Shown in pieces: positions 11,640 to 22,518 of a stretch of 64,000 nt of DNA (position 1 is its first letter; every line of letters begins with the position of its first letter). Under the pieces are notes generated by a model. That model saw nothing but the letters and a program-made list of their open reading frames with translations. It was not told the DNA's origin and made no database searches. The DNA is taken from assembly GCA_964019695.1 (NCBI GenBank), contig OZ026514.1:102762345-102826344 (forward strand). Direction: 5' to 3'. Origin of the DNA: Loripinus fragilis. Its lineage: Eukaryota > Mollusca > Bivalvia > Lucinida > Lucinidae. Position numbers and translations under genes: made by a program.

Positions 11640-12196
11640 CATTGAGCTGAGGGATCATTTAATGCAACCTTTATCTTCATTTTAGGACATTGTATGCTTG
11701 ATATTTCACGTGATTCGTTTGCTAGACCATTTACCTAAAACTTCAAGCCTTATTTGGTTAATGAAAGAACAATAAGTCTGCTGCAAAAGATTTGCGTTTT
11801 AAAGTAAAATTACGTTGAAGCTGTGCTACAGCGTCTTGCGTGCAGAGATGCTTTGTTCGACAAAACGAAATCCAATAAATATTGTTAATCATTGTGAAGA
11901 ATTTTACATCATTGCAAAAGCGATATATTTATCCCCTTTAGTTCTCGATCTTAACGCTTGTTGCCTATTGTTGTTTTCCAGTTTAAAGCATCTGTCATTA
12001 AACATGCTCATACAAGTCTATATTGAAAGTAGTTAGAGGGACATTAAAGAAACCACGAGAACAAGACTCAAAGCTATTGCTACAGACGCATGCATATTGT
12101 ATATTGTACCTCAGTGCCAACTCGTGGCCTTGAAATATCCTTTGAGGGCCTATGCCGCCCGCGAGCTGTGCCTGTCTATGCTTCCTTGACACATAT

Positions 12197-12412
12197 TAAC
12201 TCTTTGCATACTGGATAATTTTTCATGTTTTCTTTTTGTCGTCTGCTGACTATTTTTTTCAAAATCAACTTTTTTCGAAAATTAATTTCAGGAATACCAT
12301 CAGAGTGTCAAGCAGATTGGATTCAGGTCAGGCCCGACATTTTGTCGGACCTGATCTGGGGCCAAGCTGTTTGCAAAGGTTATTAGCAGGTGATACTAGA
12401 AGGCAAAGAGTT
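12197..12412 (-). mobile_element. Foldback MITE, family M1 (reverse copy)
   Basis: Reverse orientation: TAACTCTTTGCATACTGG at the left, core CCCGACATTTTGTCGG, then GTTTGCAAAGGTTATTAGCA and AGAAGGCAAAGAGTT. No coding potential; the open frame 12236-12496 lies mainly within it. Confidence 0.7.
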
Positions 12413-12835
12413 CAGCTGGGCATTGCAGTTTTGACAAGTTTGCTCGTATATTTCAATCTTGAGCTTGTCATAATGCTGACGAAAAAGTTACTTTGATAAG
12501 TTGTCACATATATCATTATCAAGCATCTGTCTCTCTGATTAATATATTATTAATTACAATTAATTAATATTTTGTTTAATCGTTTTTCCTACCAAGTGGC
12601 TGCTTCCAGTGAAATATAAACGAGCGATAATAACGTGGTAGCATAGTCTCGCCTGAGCCGTCACTATTGCCACACGTTGTTTATTTCATATTTTTAAAGC
12701 AAAACCCGCAGATGGCAAAAAGCATGCAAAAATGACCAGCAGGTTTAAACAAACATAGATATTCTATAAACGTGCGTTAACCAGAACCCTATTTGCGGAC
12801 ATATTTCAAGAAGGCGTGCAGTAGTCACCTTTAAC

Positions 12836-13040
12836 CCATATAAGCCTAGCGTCCTTTTTGTGGGACATAGGCAAACATTGCATACTCAGATCAGCCGCCG
12901 CATAACGCGGCGTCTGATCAGGGTTTTCACTCTTTGCTTACAAAATATTCTATGTACTTTTGAATTAATATGAAAAATACCACCCAGCACCCCTAAAATT
13001 TGAAATAGACTAGTCCTATCAATATGAATTGGAAAGTTCA
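12836..13040. mobile_element. Hairpin MITE with a GCGGCGT core (copy 1)
   Basis: It contains GCGTCCTTTTTGTGGGACAT, the hairpin GATCAGCCGCCGC...GCGGCGTCTGATC, and a tail with AAAAATACCACCCA. The same arrangement recurs at 37515-37727, so it is a dispersed element. Confidence 0.6.
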
Positions 13041-13469
13041 TCAAACATTATATATGATGTAAACACATTTTGTGTTTCTCTAGGAGTACCACATTGAAAT
13101 GTTTCGTTTTACGCAATATACCAGCTATCGAAATTGTATATGCATGCTGATCTAAATTTTAGCAATCGATGTGCCACCCTGGTTAATCATAATAATTATG
13201 ATAATGACATTTGCTATAATGAGAAGATTAAAAGATACATAAAGTTAGTCTAGCGATTTCAATCGACGCCTTCAAGTGTCTGTGCGATAGAACGATAGTA
13301 ATCTAAACTTGGTCACATATTGTTTTAGTAACTTATCTTTATCACCAGATGTTTAAAATTTCAAATGAAATGACATGCGCCGATACTAGTTTAGACCTTT
13401 CATTTTATCTCCGTTACAAACCGGTAAAAAAACATACAAAAACAATAAAACAGCCTGGGCGCTGTATAA

Positions 13470-13632
13470 TGGCCCGCCCACTGCATATACCTACTTTACC
13501 ACGAACTATCTCGAAATATGCGAGGTCTACCACTGGTTTAAGTGGTGTAAACTAGTTATACTATTGTTTGTCCGCATGTATGTGGAGATAATCCACGATT
13601 ATCTCCACGTACAGCCGGACAAACATGTCATA
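13470..13632. mobile_element. Palindromic MITE, family P (copy 1)
   Basis: Contains TGTTTGTCCGCATGTATGTG, GGAGATAATCCACGATTATCTCC and the complementary right arm, preceded by a degenerate GCGAGGTCTACCACTGG block. Related copies are at 31403-31545 and 63296-63465. Confidence 0.6.
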
Positions 13633-13993
13633 AGTTAGTGTATAATGTAATGGGTGATATAAAAGTGCGTAATATGAACGGGTCTTTTTGAAGCTTTTGC
13701 CAAAATATAAGAACAGTGATCGGATTGCACAGACCGTGGCGTATGAGTCGTCTCTGTCCCTGCCCCTTTCTCAGCCCCGTAGGATACCAACTACATTGTA
13801 TTATGATCCAAGATGTCACAACAAAAGCAGCACATCTGTAAATCAGCCCATGCATTCAAACGTTTACTCTTAATCTTATCTCGGACCCTATAAATATTGG
13901 GTCCGAGGTCGAGGTCGTATGTATTGGTTAAGGATGGATGAATAGACGGACGCAATAATGATCAGACAGACTGACGATGCCTCACAAAAGCAA

Positions 13994-13994
13994 A

Positions 13995-14051
<57 letters not shown>
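13994..14051. repeat. (ATT)n microsatellite
   Basis: About 19 uninterrupted trinucleotide units. The polyisoleucine frame across it is an artefact. Confidence 0.95.
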
Positions 14052-14059
14052 TCAGCAAA

Positions 14060-14312
14060 TAAATCGATCCCGGCCCGGTACCATACTTTCGTGGAGATTG
14101 ATCATGAAATAATTTCTACGGTCATTCTCCTCCCTTCCGCTGATTTATTCATGAAGGGTTGTTGTCAGTTACAAGCGAAAGTATGTGCACAAATTACTGG
14201 TTAACCGCTTGCTCAAGCCTGCCCAGGGAAAAGTGTGGTTAAGTGAACTGACCGTCCCGCAATGACCATAGCTGTTGACATGGGACGTAAAGCAACAAAA
14301 ACAAACAAACAA
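14060..14312 (+). mobile_element. SINE family S2 (copy with damaged head)
   Basis: Body words TGATCATGAAATAATTTCTA, GAAGGGTTGTTGTCAGTTAC and TGCCCAGGGAAAAGTGTGG are shared with the complete reverse copy at 45563-45852. It ends with the tail CATAGCTGTTGACATGGGAC-GTAAAG, followed by an A-rich run. The tRNA-like head is degenerate next to the ATT microsatellite. Confidence 0.7.
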
Positions 14313-14820
14313 AATCAGCAAATAAATAAAAAGAAAAAAATGCTGTTGTGACTTCATAGGTTTAAAACAGATGAAGCAAGAATATCTAAGCCATAAATAA
14401 GAATACAGATACCCATTGTATAAATGGCCATTAGCTTGCCTCTGAACTGACCCATGTTGATAGTTTCTCTTGATATCTGATAAATTACTTGTCATGTGGA
14501 TTGGTTAAGCATCATTATAATGTTACAGTGTATTAACTGTACAGTTATTCTCTCTCAGAGAATTCTCAAGATATGAGGGGCTTTGAGTAAGACTGTATTC
14601 CTGAAGCGGGAACTAGTTCGCTCGCTCATTTAAAAAATTGCTGCGCCCTATAATAGCCAATCAAATGCGTCCATTTTATTAGAACGCAAACATGGCAAAG
14701 CGAAATGCATCGCGATCGAGCGATCACTCACGCTCAATGAGCAAACAGACCAGCTTCCACTTTGTTGAACGCACCCCTGATTGGAATTTCGGTGATATGT
14801 CGTCTCCTGAAGTAGCTCGC

Positions 14821-15195
14821 TTAAAGCTGCATACTCTGTAACTATGACCATTTTTCGAAAAATTTTCTTTTCTTTTTAAATCATTTGTAAAAGTAGAATT
14901 AAGTTATGTTTTCACAATAAAACTGTTCAGTACAGCTGAAAACTGCATGGAAAAGTGAATTATCTTATCAAATAGGTGTATTTTTCTCTTGTTGGTAATT
15001 ATTTGCGTCCCTCCAATAATTCTAGACTGTTGAATTTTAACATAAATGCAGTTGTTTTGATAGTGATAACTTGTAAAGATTTACGAAAATGGTAAAATGT
15101 TTACCTGAATTTGAGTATTTTTACTGTGTTCTTGAAAAATAAAAACATTATTTTTAAAATTAGAAGATCAAAAGTTACAGATTATGCAGCTTTAA
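14821..15195 (+). mobile_element. TTAA-type MITE, intact copy (375 bp)
   Basis: Ends are TTAAAGCTGCATACTCTGTA and the complement of TTAAAGCTGCATAATCTGTA, a TIR of about 24 bp with TTAA on both sides. Flanking TTAA is typical of piggyBac-superfamily insertions. There is no transposase. It serves as the reference for the split copy at 2546/9758. Confidence 0.8.
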
Positions 15196-15337
15196 GCATA
15201 GCGATCTTTTTTTTCCAATCAGGCATGGCCATCCGCATAGTTTAGTCAATCTCCGCTGGGTGATATTTTTATGGCATCTGTAGTTCAAGTGGGAAGTTTT
15301 TTATTAACTCAGATCAGCCTTGAAAATCGGAACTGAG

Positions 15338-15440
15338 CATCTAAAAGTGGACCACTATCGGCCCGTCTGAATGGCGTTTCGCTGGCGGACCAATGGTGGC
15401 CCGAAATTGTGTGCTGGCTGGGTCGCTGGCGGCGTACACT
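15338..15440. repeat. Fragment of the CCAGCGTAACG-type inverted repeat
   Basis: Shares TCGCTGGCGGACCA and GTGTGCTGGCTGG with the palindrome at 30081-30238; only about one arm is recognisable. Confidence 0.45.
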
Positions 15441-15627
15441 TGCCACATTGTTAGGGTTGTCTCGAAACGGCTCATTTATTTAGAAGCGCTGTTACGCCTC
15501 TTCATAATTTAGAAATCATGACGATATGCAAACTGAAGATCCGGATCAGACATTAAACAGGTCATTAAATGGGGCATTCCCCGTGCTAATGGTACGTGGC
15601 TCAAATGGCTTATAAGACTGGTTTGGA

Positions 15628-15665
15628 CAGTGACCTATATTAAGCTATTGTAATATAGGTCACTG
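15628..15665. repeat. 38-bp hairpin, CAGTGACCTATA family
   Basis: Perfect 15-bp arms (CAGTGACCTATATTA and its complement) around an 8-nt loop. It is nearly the same hairpin as the 32-bp insertion at 20606-20637. Confidence 0.8.
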
Positions 15666-15976
15666 GCATGGGACTCGTCAAGGGCAGGTGTTCCCGTGAC
15701 ATGGCTCGTGTTAAATCCTTGCCAATCAAACCTAGGCGACGCAACCCCGCCCTAGCTGGTACCGCCCTTTTGTTGTAAAAAAGTACAAACATGAATAGAA
15801 TGAAATTCAAAACGACAGAGAATAAAAATGGTTGAAAGATCACCGAAGGATCAACGTAATGCGATTTAAATGAGCACGTATTGATTTACAGTTTAATGTT
15901 CCTTGTTACTAATTTGTTACGATGTTGGCCTACTACGAAAGCCTAGAAGGTCCACTTTTAAAAAAGAAAAAAAAAT

Positions 15977-16220
15977 CTCGTTATAACGAGATAACTTACT
16001 CGTAATAACGAGATAATTAACTCGTAATAACGAGATAATTAACTCGTAATAACGAGATGATTAACTCGTTATAACGAGAAAGTTAAGTCGTAATAACGAG
16101 AAAAAAATAAATATCTCGTAATAACGGGATAATTATCTCGTAATAACGAGAAAACTAACTCGTAATAACGAGGTAATTATCTCGTAATAACGAGATAACT
16201 AACTCGTTATTACGAGATAA
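15977..16220. repeat. 22-bp palindromic array, left
   Basis: About ten units of TAACTCGTAATAACGAGATA type. Every unit is itself a near-palindrome, alternating TTATAA and TAATAA centres. Confidence 0.9.
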
Positions 16221-16221
16221 A

Positions 16222-16845
16222 TGTCTGGCACCAGAGATTCCTGGAAGTCTGCCAGGGCGCCAGAGACAGTCGCAGACTGGTGCATTGAGCTTAGGGGGTC
16301 CATCGAGGTCGACACTGGTCTAAACTTGTTTGGCACCAGGGATTCTTTGAAGTCTGCAATGGCATCAGGGGCAGTCGAATACAAGTGCTTGTGACTCGGG
16401 GGAGTCCAGAGAGGTCGAAACTGGTCTTAATTGTTCGGCATCGGAGATCCTGGAAGTCTGTGACGGTGTCAGAGACAGTCGCAGACCAGTGCATGAACTG
16501 GAGTCATTCCCTAGAGGCTTTAAATAGAGATCTTAAACTGGTCTTCGCCCGATTGGCACCAGGGAATCCTGAAATCTGCGAGTATATAGGGGTCCCTAGA
16601 AGTCTAAACTGGTCTTACCCGATTGGCACTAGGGATTCTTGGAAGTCTGAGAGAAGATGACACAGAAAGTCGGACATCGGTGCATTTAACACGGGAACAG
16701 TCATAAAGGTCGAAACTGGTTTGAGCTTGTTTGGCATTGGAGATTCCTAGGAGTTTGCAACTGTGTCAGAAACAGTCGCAGACCAGTCCATTGAATTCGG
16801 GGGGGGGGGGGGGGGGGTGGTCCATAGTGTCAAAACTAGTCTTAA
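16222..16845 (+). repeat. Minisatellite of 105-110 bp units, left
   Basis: Units begin near 16225, 16330, 16435, 16553, 16623 (short) and 16732 with TGGCACCAGGGATTC-type sequence, and include ACAGTCGCAGACCAGTGCAT. A G-run lies at 16799-16817. Not coding. Confidence 0.75.
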
Positions 16846-16854
16846 CTTATAGTG

Positions 16855-17056
16855 AGAACTAACTAGTTATAACGTGATAACTAACTTGTAATAACGCGAT
16901 AACTAACTCGTAATAACGAGATAACTAACTCGTTATAACGCGATAATTATCTCGTAATAACGAGATAACTAACTCGTAATAACGAGATAATTATCTCGTT
17001 ATAACGAGATAACTAACTCGTAATAACGAGATAACTAACTCGTTATAACGAGTTAC
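16855..17056. repeat. 22-bp palindromic array, middle
   Basis: Second array of CTCGTAATAACGAG units. It separates two blocks of the 105-110 bp minisatellite. Confidence 0.85.
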
Positions 17057-17227
17057 CTTTTTTGGCACCAGGGATCCTGGAAGTCTGCGACAATGTTCGA
17101 GACAGTCGCAGACCAGTGCAATGAACTCGAGAAGGCCCCTAGAAGTCTAAACTGGTCTTAACCCGATTGGCAGAGGGGATTATAACCCACTTATCGCTCA
17201 AGACAAGATTTTCTATAGGCAAAACTG

Positions 17228-17423
17228 TTTAATTTGATTCTTTACGTCCCAGCAACAATCTTTCAGTTAAAAAGGGACGGATCTTCCTGGGTTGAATCAG
17301 TACTTAAGCTAGGATAAATGTGTCTTGCTCAAGGACCACAACGCGCAGTGACGCCTATGAGGCTCGAACCAGCGGCCCCTCGGTCTCGAGTCAAGCACTC
17401 TACCACTGATCCACTGCGCTCCC
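17228..17423 (-). mobile_element. SINE family S1, full length
   Basis: Read on the minus strand it begins with a tRNA-like head (CAGTGGATCAGTGGTAGAG as A box, GGTTCGAGCC as B box). It continues through a short body and ends in the tail GCTGGGACGTAAAGAATCAA. It lies inside the foldback element at 15927-18798. Confidence 0.8.
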
Positions 17424-17869
17424 TATAACAATTTTAAGCTGCGCCTAAATATTATGTATAAATACGTCATTCTCACATTAATGAATGACGTCATTACATT
17501 TCTGACGTCACTTAAATGCAATTTCAATGTGACGCAAGTTATTTACACAGTTTTCTTTCAGTTTCAGTTTCAAATCCCAATAATCAGGCACAAGGCATTT
17601 GTATCCCCCGCCCCTAGGGGCCGGGGAATAGCGGGGCTTTTAACTTTTCATTTTTTAAATCCGCACTCAGGGCTAAATTTGTGGTAAAATTCCTGCTATA
17701 TGCAACGCCCCCGGGGGTTGACAATAATGACATTTGTATCCACCATGATGTATTGTTACAAGGAAATCTCGCCCTCGGACCCGAATAGTTTGGTCAGAAA
17801 CTCGATAGAGCCTTCTTACTGACGAATTATTCTGGTCCTTGGGTGGGATGTCCTAGTCTCACAACAATA

Positions 17870-18385
17870 CATATGAAGGACACTTTTAATCCAGGAAGTT
17901 TGTGACAGTCCTAGAGAGAATCCCAGCCCGGTGCATTTCTCTTTGGAGGGTCCATACTGGTCAAATCTCATTTAAGCTTTACTGTAAGCAAGTTACTGTG
18001 TCAAAAGTTAAGGCCAGTTTAGACTTCTAGGGACCATCTCGAATTTATTGCACTGGTCTGCGACTGTGTCTGGCACCGTCTTAGACTTCCTGGTTCCCTG
18101 GTGCCAAATAACTAAAGACTGGTTTCGACCTCTATGGACCCTCCGAAATCAATAAGAATATCCCTGACACAGTCACATACTTATAGCAATTCCTCGTGTC
18201 AAACAATGACCTGTATGGACCCTCACAAGAGCATTGCAGACTCTTGGATTGTCACAAACTTCCATGATTTCCATGTGTCAATCAGGTTAAGACCAGTTTA
18301 GACTTCTACGGACCTTCTTGAGTTCAGTGCACTGGTCTGCTACTGTCTCTAACACTGTCACAGACTTCCAGGACACCTGGTGCCA
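17870..18385 (-). repeat. Minisatellite of 105-110 bp units, right (inverted)
   Basis: Same units as 16222-16845 but reversed: CACTGGTCTGCGACTGTGTC, CTTCCTGGTTCCCTGGTGCC and AGTTTAGACTTCTAGGGACC. The inversion makes the whole element a foldback. Confidence 0.7.
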
Positions 18386-18391
18386 AAGAAG

Positions 18392-18750
18392 TAATCTCAT
18401 AATTACGAGCTACTTATCTCGTAATAACGAGTTAGTTATCTCGTTATTACGAGTTAGTTATCTCGTTATTACGAGTTAGTTATCTCGTTATTACGAGTTA
18501 GTTATCTCGTTATAACAAGTTAGTTATCTCGTTATAACGAGTTAGTTATCTCGTTATTACGAGTTAGTTATCTCGTTATTACGAGTTAGTTATCTCGTTA
18601 TTACGAGTTAGTTATCTCGTTATAACGAGTTAGTTATCTCATTATTACGAGATGTATATTTTTTCTCGTTATTACGACATAACTTTCTCGTTATAACGAG
18701 TTAGTTATCTCGTTATTACGAGTTAGTTTTCTCGTAAAAACGAGATAAAA
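18392..18750. repeat. 22-bp palindromic array, right
   Basis: About 16 units of GTTAGTTATCTCGTTATTAC type, running up to the right TIR. Confidence 0.9.
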
Positions 18751-18940
18751 AATATTTTTTTTAAAAAAAAAAGTGGACCTTCTAGGCTTTCGTAGGCCTA
18801 CAAACCGTACAATACGAGAGAAAAATGACTTGCTAATGCCATACCATATTGCACCCTGTGTTGTTACTTTAGCAAGCTCTGAAGATTTAAATTACATATC
18901 TAGTGACTAGCTATAGTCTTATATTGTTATTTGCATTATT

Positions 18941-19118
18941 GTGGCTCAGTGTTAGAGTGCTTGACTGAGACGTTGCGGGTTCAGACCTCACTCGCGTCCA
19001 TGTGTTGTGTCATTGAGCAAGACACATTAATCCCTACATAGTACTTGTTCAATCCAGATAGGTCTGTCCCAACAAAACTGAAAAATTGTTGACTGGGACG
19101 TAAAAATCAAATCAAACA
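18941..19118 (+). mobile_element. SINE family S1, plus-strand copy
   Basis: GTGGCTCAGTGTTAGAGTGC (A box region), GGTTCAGACCTC (degenerate B box), GAGCAAGACACATTAATCC body, TTGTTGACTGGGACGTAAAA tail. It sits about 40 bp before the 54-bp minisatellite. Confidence 0.8.
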
Positions 19119-20605
19119 TTTTTGTAACAGTAAGGCACAGATCATTTCGCGCATAAACACAGTTTTTATCAGTACATTTGTGTATCGCTGTCTATAAAGT
19201 ATAATTTATCAGCACATTTGTTTATCGCTGTCTGGAAAGTATAATACGTCAATGCAGTATTATCAGCACATTTGTGTATCGCTGTCTGGAAAGTATAATT
19301 TATCAGCACATATGTTTATCGCTGTCTGGAAAGTATCACATTTAAAGGCAGCTTTATCAGTACATTTGTTTATCGCTGTCTGGAAAGTATAATTTATCAG
19401 CACATTTGTTTATCGCTGTCTGGAAAGTATAATACGTCAATGCAGTATTATCAGCACATTTGTGTATCGCTGTCTGGAAAGTATAATTTATCAGCACATA
19501 TGTTTATCGCTGTCTGGAAAGTATCACATTTAAAGGATGTTTTATCAGTACATTTGTTTATCTCTGTCTGGAAAGTATAACATGTAAATGCAGTTTTTAC
19601 AGCACATTTGTAAATCGCTGTCTGGGAAGTAAAACATGTAAATGCAGTTATATTAGTACACTTGTATCCGCTGTGTGGAAAGTAAAACATAAATGCTGTT
19701 GTATCAGTTCATTTGTGTACTGCTGTCTGGAAAGTATAACTCGTTAACACACTTTTATCAGCACTTTTGTTTATCACTGTCTGTAAAGTATAAAGCATAA
19801 ACACAGTTTCATCAGCACATTTGTTTATCGCTGTCTGAAAAGTATAACATGTAAAGGCAGTTTTTTTTCAGCACATTTGTGTATCGCTGTCTTGAAAGTT
19901 TAACCCATTAATGCAGTTTTATCAGCAAATTTGTTTACCACTGTCCGAAAAGAATAAGGCATAATTGCATTTTTATTAGCACATTTGTGTATCGATGTCT
20001 TGAAAGTATAACACGTAAACGCAATTTTATCAGCACATTTGTGTATTGCTGTCTGGAAAGTATGATGCGTAGACACATTTTTTATCAGCACATTTGTGTA
20101 TCGCTGTGTGAAAGTATAACGGGTAAATGAATTTTTATTAGTACATTTGTGTTTATCGCTGTCTGGAAAGTATGAGCTGTAAATGCAGTTTTATCAGCTA
20201 TTTTGAATATCACTGTCGGGAAAGTATAACGTGTAAATACAGTTTTATCAACACATGTGTTAATCGCAGTCTGGGTAGTAAAATATGTAAATGCAGTTAT
20301 ATCAGAACACTTGTGTACTGCTTTCTGGAAAGTATAACACGTAAAGGCAGTTTTATCAGCACATCTGTGTATTGCTGTCTGGAAAGTATAACCTGTAAAC
20401 GCAGATATATCAGCACATTTGTGTATCGCTGTCTGGAAACTATAACCTGTAAACGCAGTTTTATCAGCACATCTGTGTATTGCTGTCTGGAAAGTATAAC
20501 CTGTAAACGCAGTTTTACCAGCACATTTGTGTATCGCTGTCTGGAAATAATATATAATCGGTAAACGCAGTTTTATCAGCACATTTGTGTATCGCTGTCT
20601 GGAAA

Positions 20606-20637
20606 CAGTGACCTATATAAGATTATATAGGTCACTG
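20606..20637. mobile_element. 32-bp perfect hairpin inserted in the minisatellite
   Basis: Arms CAGTGACCTATATAA and complement around a GA dinucleotide. The array sequence CTGGAAA stands on both sides (20599-20605 and 20638-20644), which looks like a 7-bp target duplication. A close relative stands alone at 15628-15665. Confidence 0.6.
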
Positions 20638-22139
20638 CTGGAAAGTATAACATGTAAATGCAGTTTTATCAGCACATCTGTGTATTGCTGTCTGGAAAGT
20701 ATAACGCATAAAGGCAGTTTTACCGGCACATTTGTTTATCACTGTCTGGAAAGTATAATGCGTAACACAGTTTTATCAGCACATTTGTTAATTGCTGTCT
20801 GGAAAGTATAAAGCGTAAACACAGTGTATCAATTCATTTGAGTATCGCTGTCTGGAAATTATAACCTGTAAATGCAGTTTTATCAGCTATTTTGAATATC
20901 ACTGTCAGGAAAGTATAACGTGTAAATGCAGTTTTAGCAGTACATTTATTAATCACTGCCTGGGAAGTAAAACATGTAAATGCAGATATATCAGTACACT
21001 TGTGTACCGTTTTCTGCAAAGTATAACACGTACAGGCAATTTTATCAACACATCAGTGTATTGCTGTCTGGAAAGTATAACACATAAAGGCAGTTTTACC
21101 AGCACATCTGTTTATCGCTGTCTGGAAAGTATAAAGTGTAAACACAGTTTTATCAGCACATTTGTTAATTGCTGTCTGGAAAGTATAATGCGTAACCACA
21201 GTGTATCAATACATTTGTGTACCGCTGTCTGGAAAGTTAAATGATTAAAGGCAGTTTTATCAGCACATTTGTGTATCGCTGTCTGGAAAGTATAACCTGT
21301 AAACGCAGTTTTATCAGCACATTTGTGTATTGCTGTCTGTAAAGAATAATTTGTAAATGCAGTTTTATCAGCACATTTGTGTATCGCTGTCTGGAAAGTA
21401 TAACCTGTAGACGCAGTTTTATCAGCACATTTGTGTATTGCTGTCTGTAAAGACTAATTTGTAAACGCAGTTTATCAGCACATTTGTGTATCGCTGTCTG
21501 GAAAGTATAACCAGTAAACGCATTTTTATCAGCACATTTGTATATAACTGTCTGGAAAGTATAATGTGTAATCGCAGTATATCAGCACATTTGTGTTAAT
21601 CACTGTCTGGAAAGTATAGCACGTAATCACAGCTATATTAGTTCATTTATGTACTGCTGTATGCAAGTATAATGCTAAAAAGCAGTTTAATAGTACATTT
21701 GCGTATCGCTGTCTGGAATGTTTTAAAGCTTTAATGCAGTTTTATCGGTTCGCCTGGAATTTTAATGCATAAACGCAGCAATATCAGTGCATTTGTGTAT
21801 CACTGTCTGGAAAGTATAATTCGTAAATGCAGTTTTATCAATAATTTTGTGTACCACTGTCTGGATAGTATTATGCTTAAATGCAGTTTTATCAGTACAT
21901 TTGTGTATCGCTGTCTAGAGAGTATAACGCATAAACGCAGTTATATGAGTACATTGTTGTACAGCTGTCTGAAAAGTATAATGCTAAAGTGCAGTTTTAT
22001 CAGTGCACTTCTGAACCCCTGTCTGGAAAGTATATCCTGTGAATGCATATTTTATCAGCACATTTGTTTATCGCTGTGTGAAAAGTATAACCAGTGAATG
22101 CAGTTTTATCAGTACATTTGTGTACTGCTGTCTGGAAAG

Positions 22140-22518
22140 TTAAAGCTGCATAGTCTGTAACTTTTGCTCTTTTAATTTTAGAACTAATGTCTCTATTTTT
22201 CAAAAAAAACACAGTAAAAAAACTAAAATTCAGGTATACATTTTACCAACTTCGTAAATCTTAACAAATTATCAGTATCAAAACAACAGCATTTATGTTA
22301 AAATTAACTGTCTATAATAATTGGAGGGACGCAAATAATTACCAACAAGAGAAAAACACACCTGTTTTATAAGATAATTCATTTTTTCTGTGCAGTTTTC
22401 AGCTATAGTGAACAGATTTATTGTGAAAACATAACTTGATATTACTTTTACAAATGATTTAAAAATAAAAGAAAAAAAAATGGAAAAATGTTCATAGTTG
22501 CAGACTTAGTCTCTTTAA
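22140..22518 (-). mobile_element. TTAA-type MITE inside the minisatellite
   Basis: Reverse-orientation, 379-bp copy of the MITE at 14821. It starts TTAAAGCTGCATAGTCTGTA, contains AATTGGAGGGACGCAAATAA, and ends GACTTAGTCTCTTTAA. TTAA stands at both borders. Confidence 0.8.

Larger units (their letters stand above)
15927..18798. mobile_element. Large foldback transposon (2.87 kb) with internal arrays
   Basis: The ends are inverted copies of a roughly 30-bp TIR (GGCCTACTACGAAAGCCTAG, then AAGGTCCACTTTT; the right copy lacks three bases). Inside each end sits an array of 22-bp palindromic units with core CTCGTTATAACGAG. Next inward are 105-110 bp units (GGCACCAGGGATTCCTGGAA...) on the plus strand on the left and inverted on the right. 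This layout resembles Foldback/Galileo-type elements. No transposase frame was found. A SINE (17228-17423) has inserted near the middle. Confidence 0.75.

Noticed and set aside
15977..18750. CRISPR-like regular repeats in the palindromic arrays
   Set aside because: Units abut directly without unique spacers, lie in a eukaryotic foldback element and have no cas genes.
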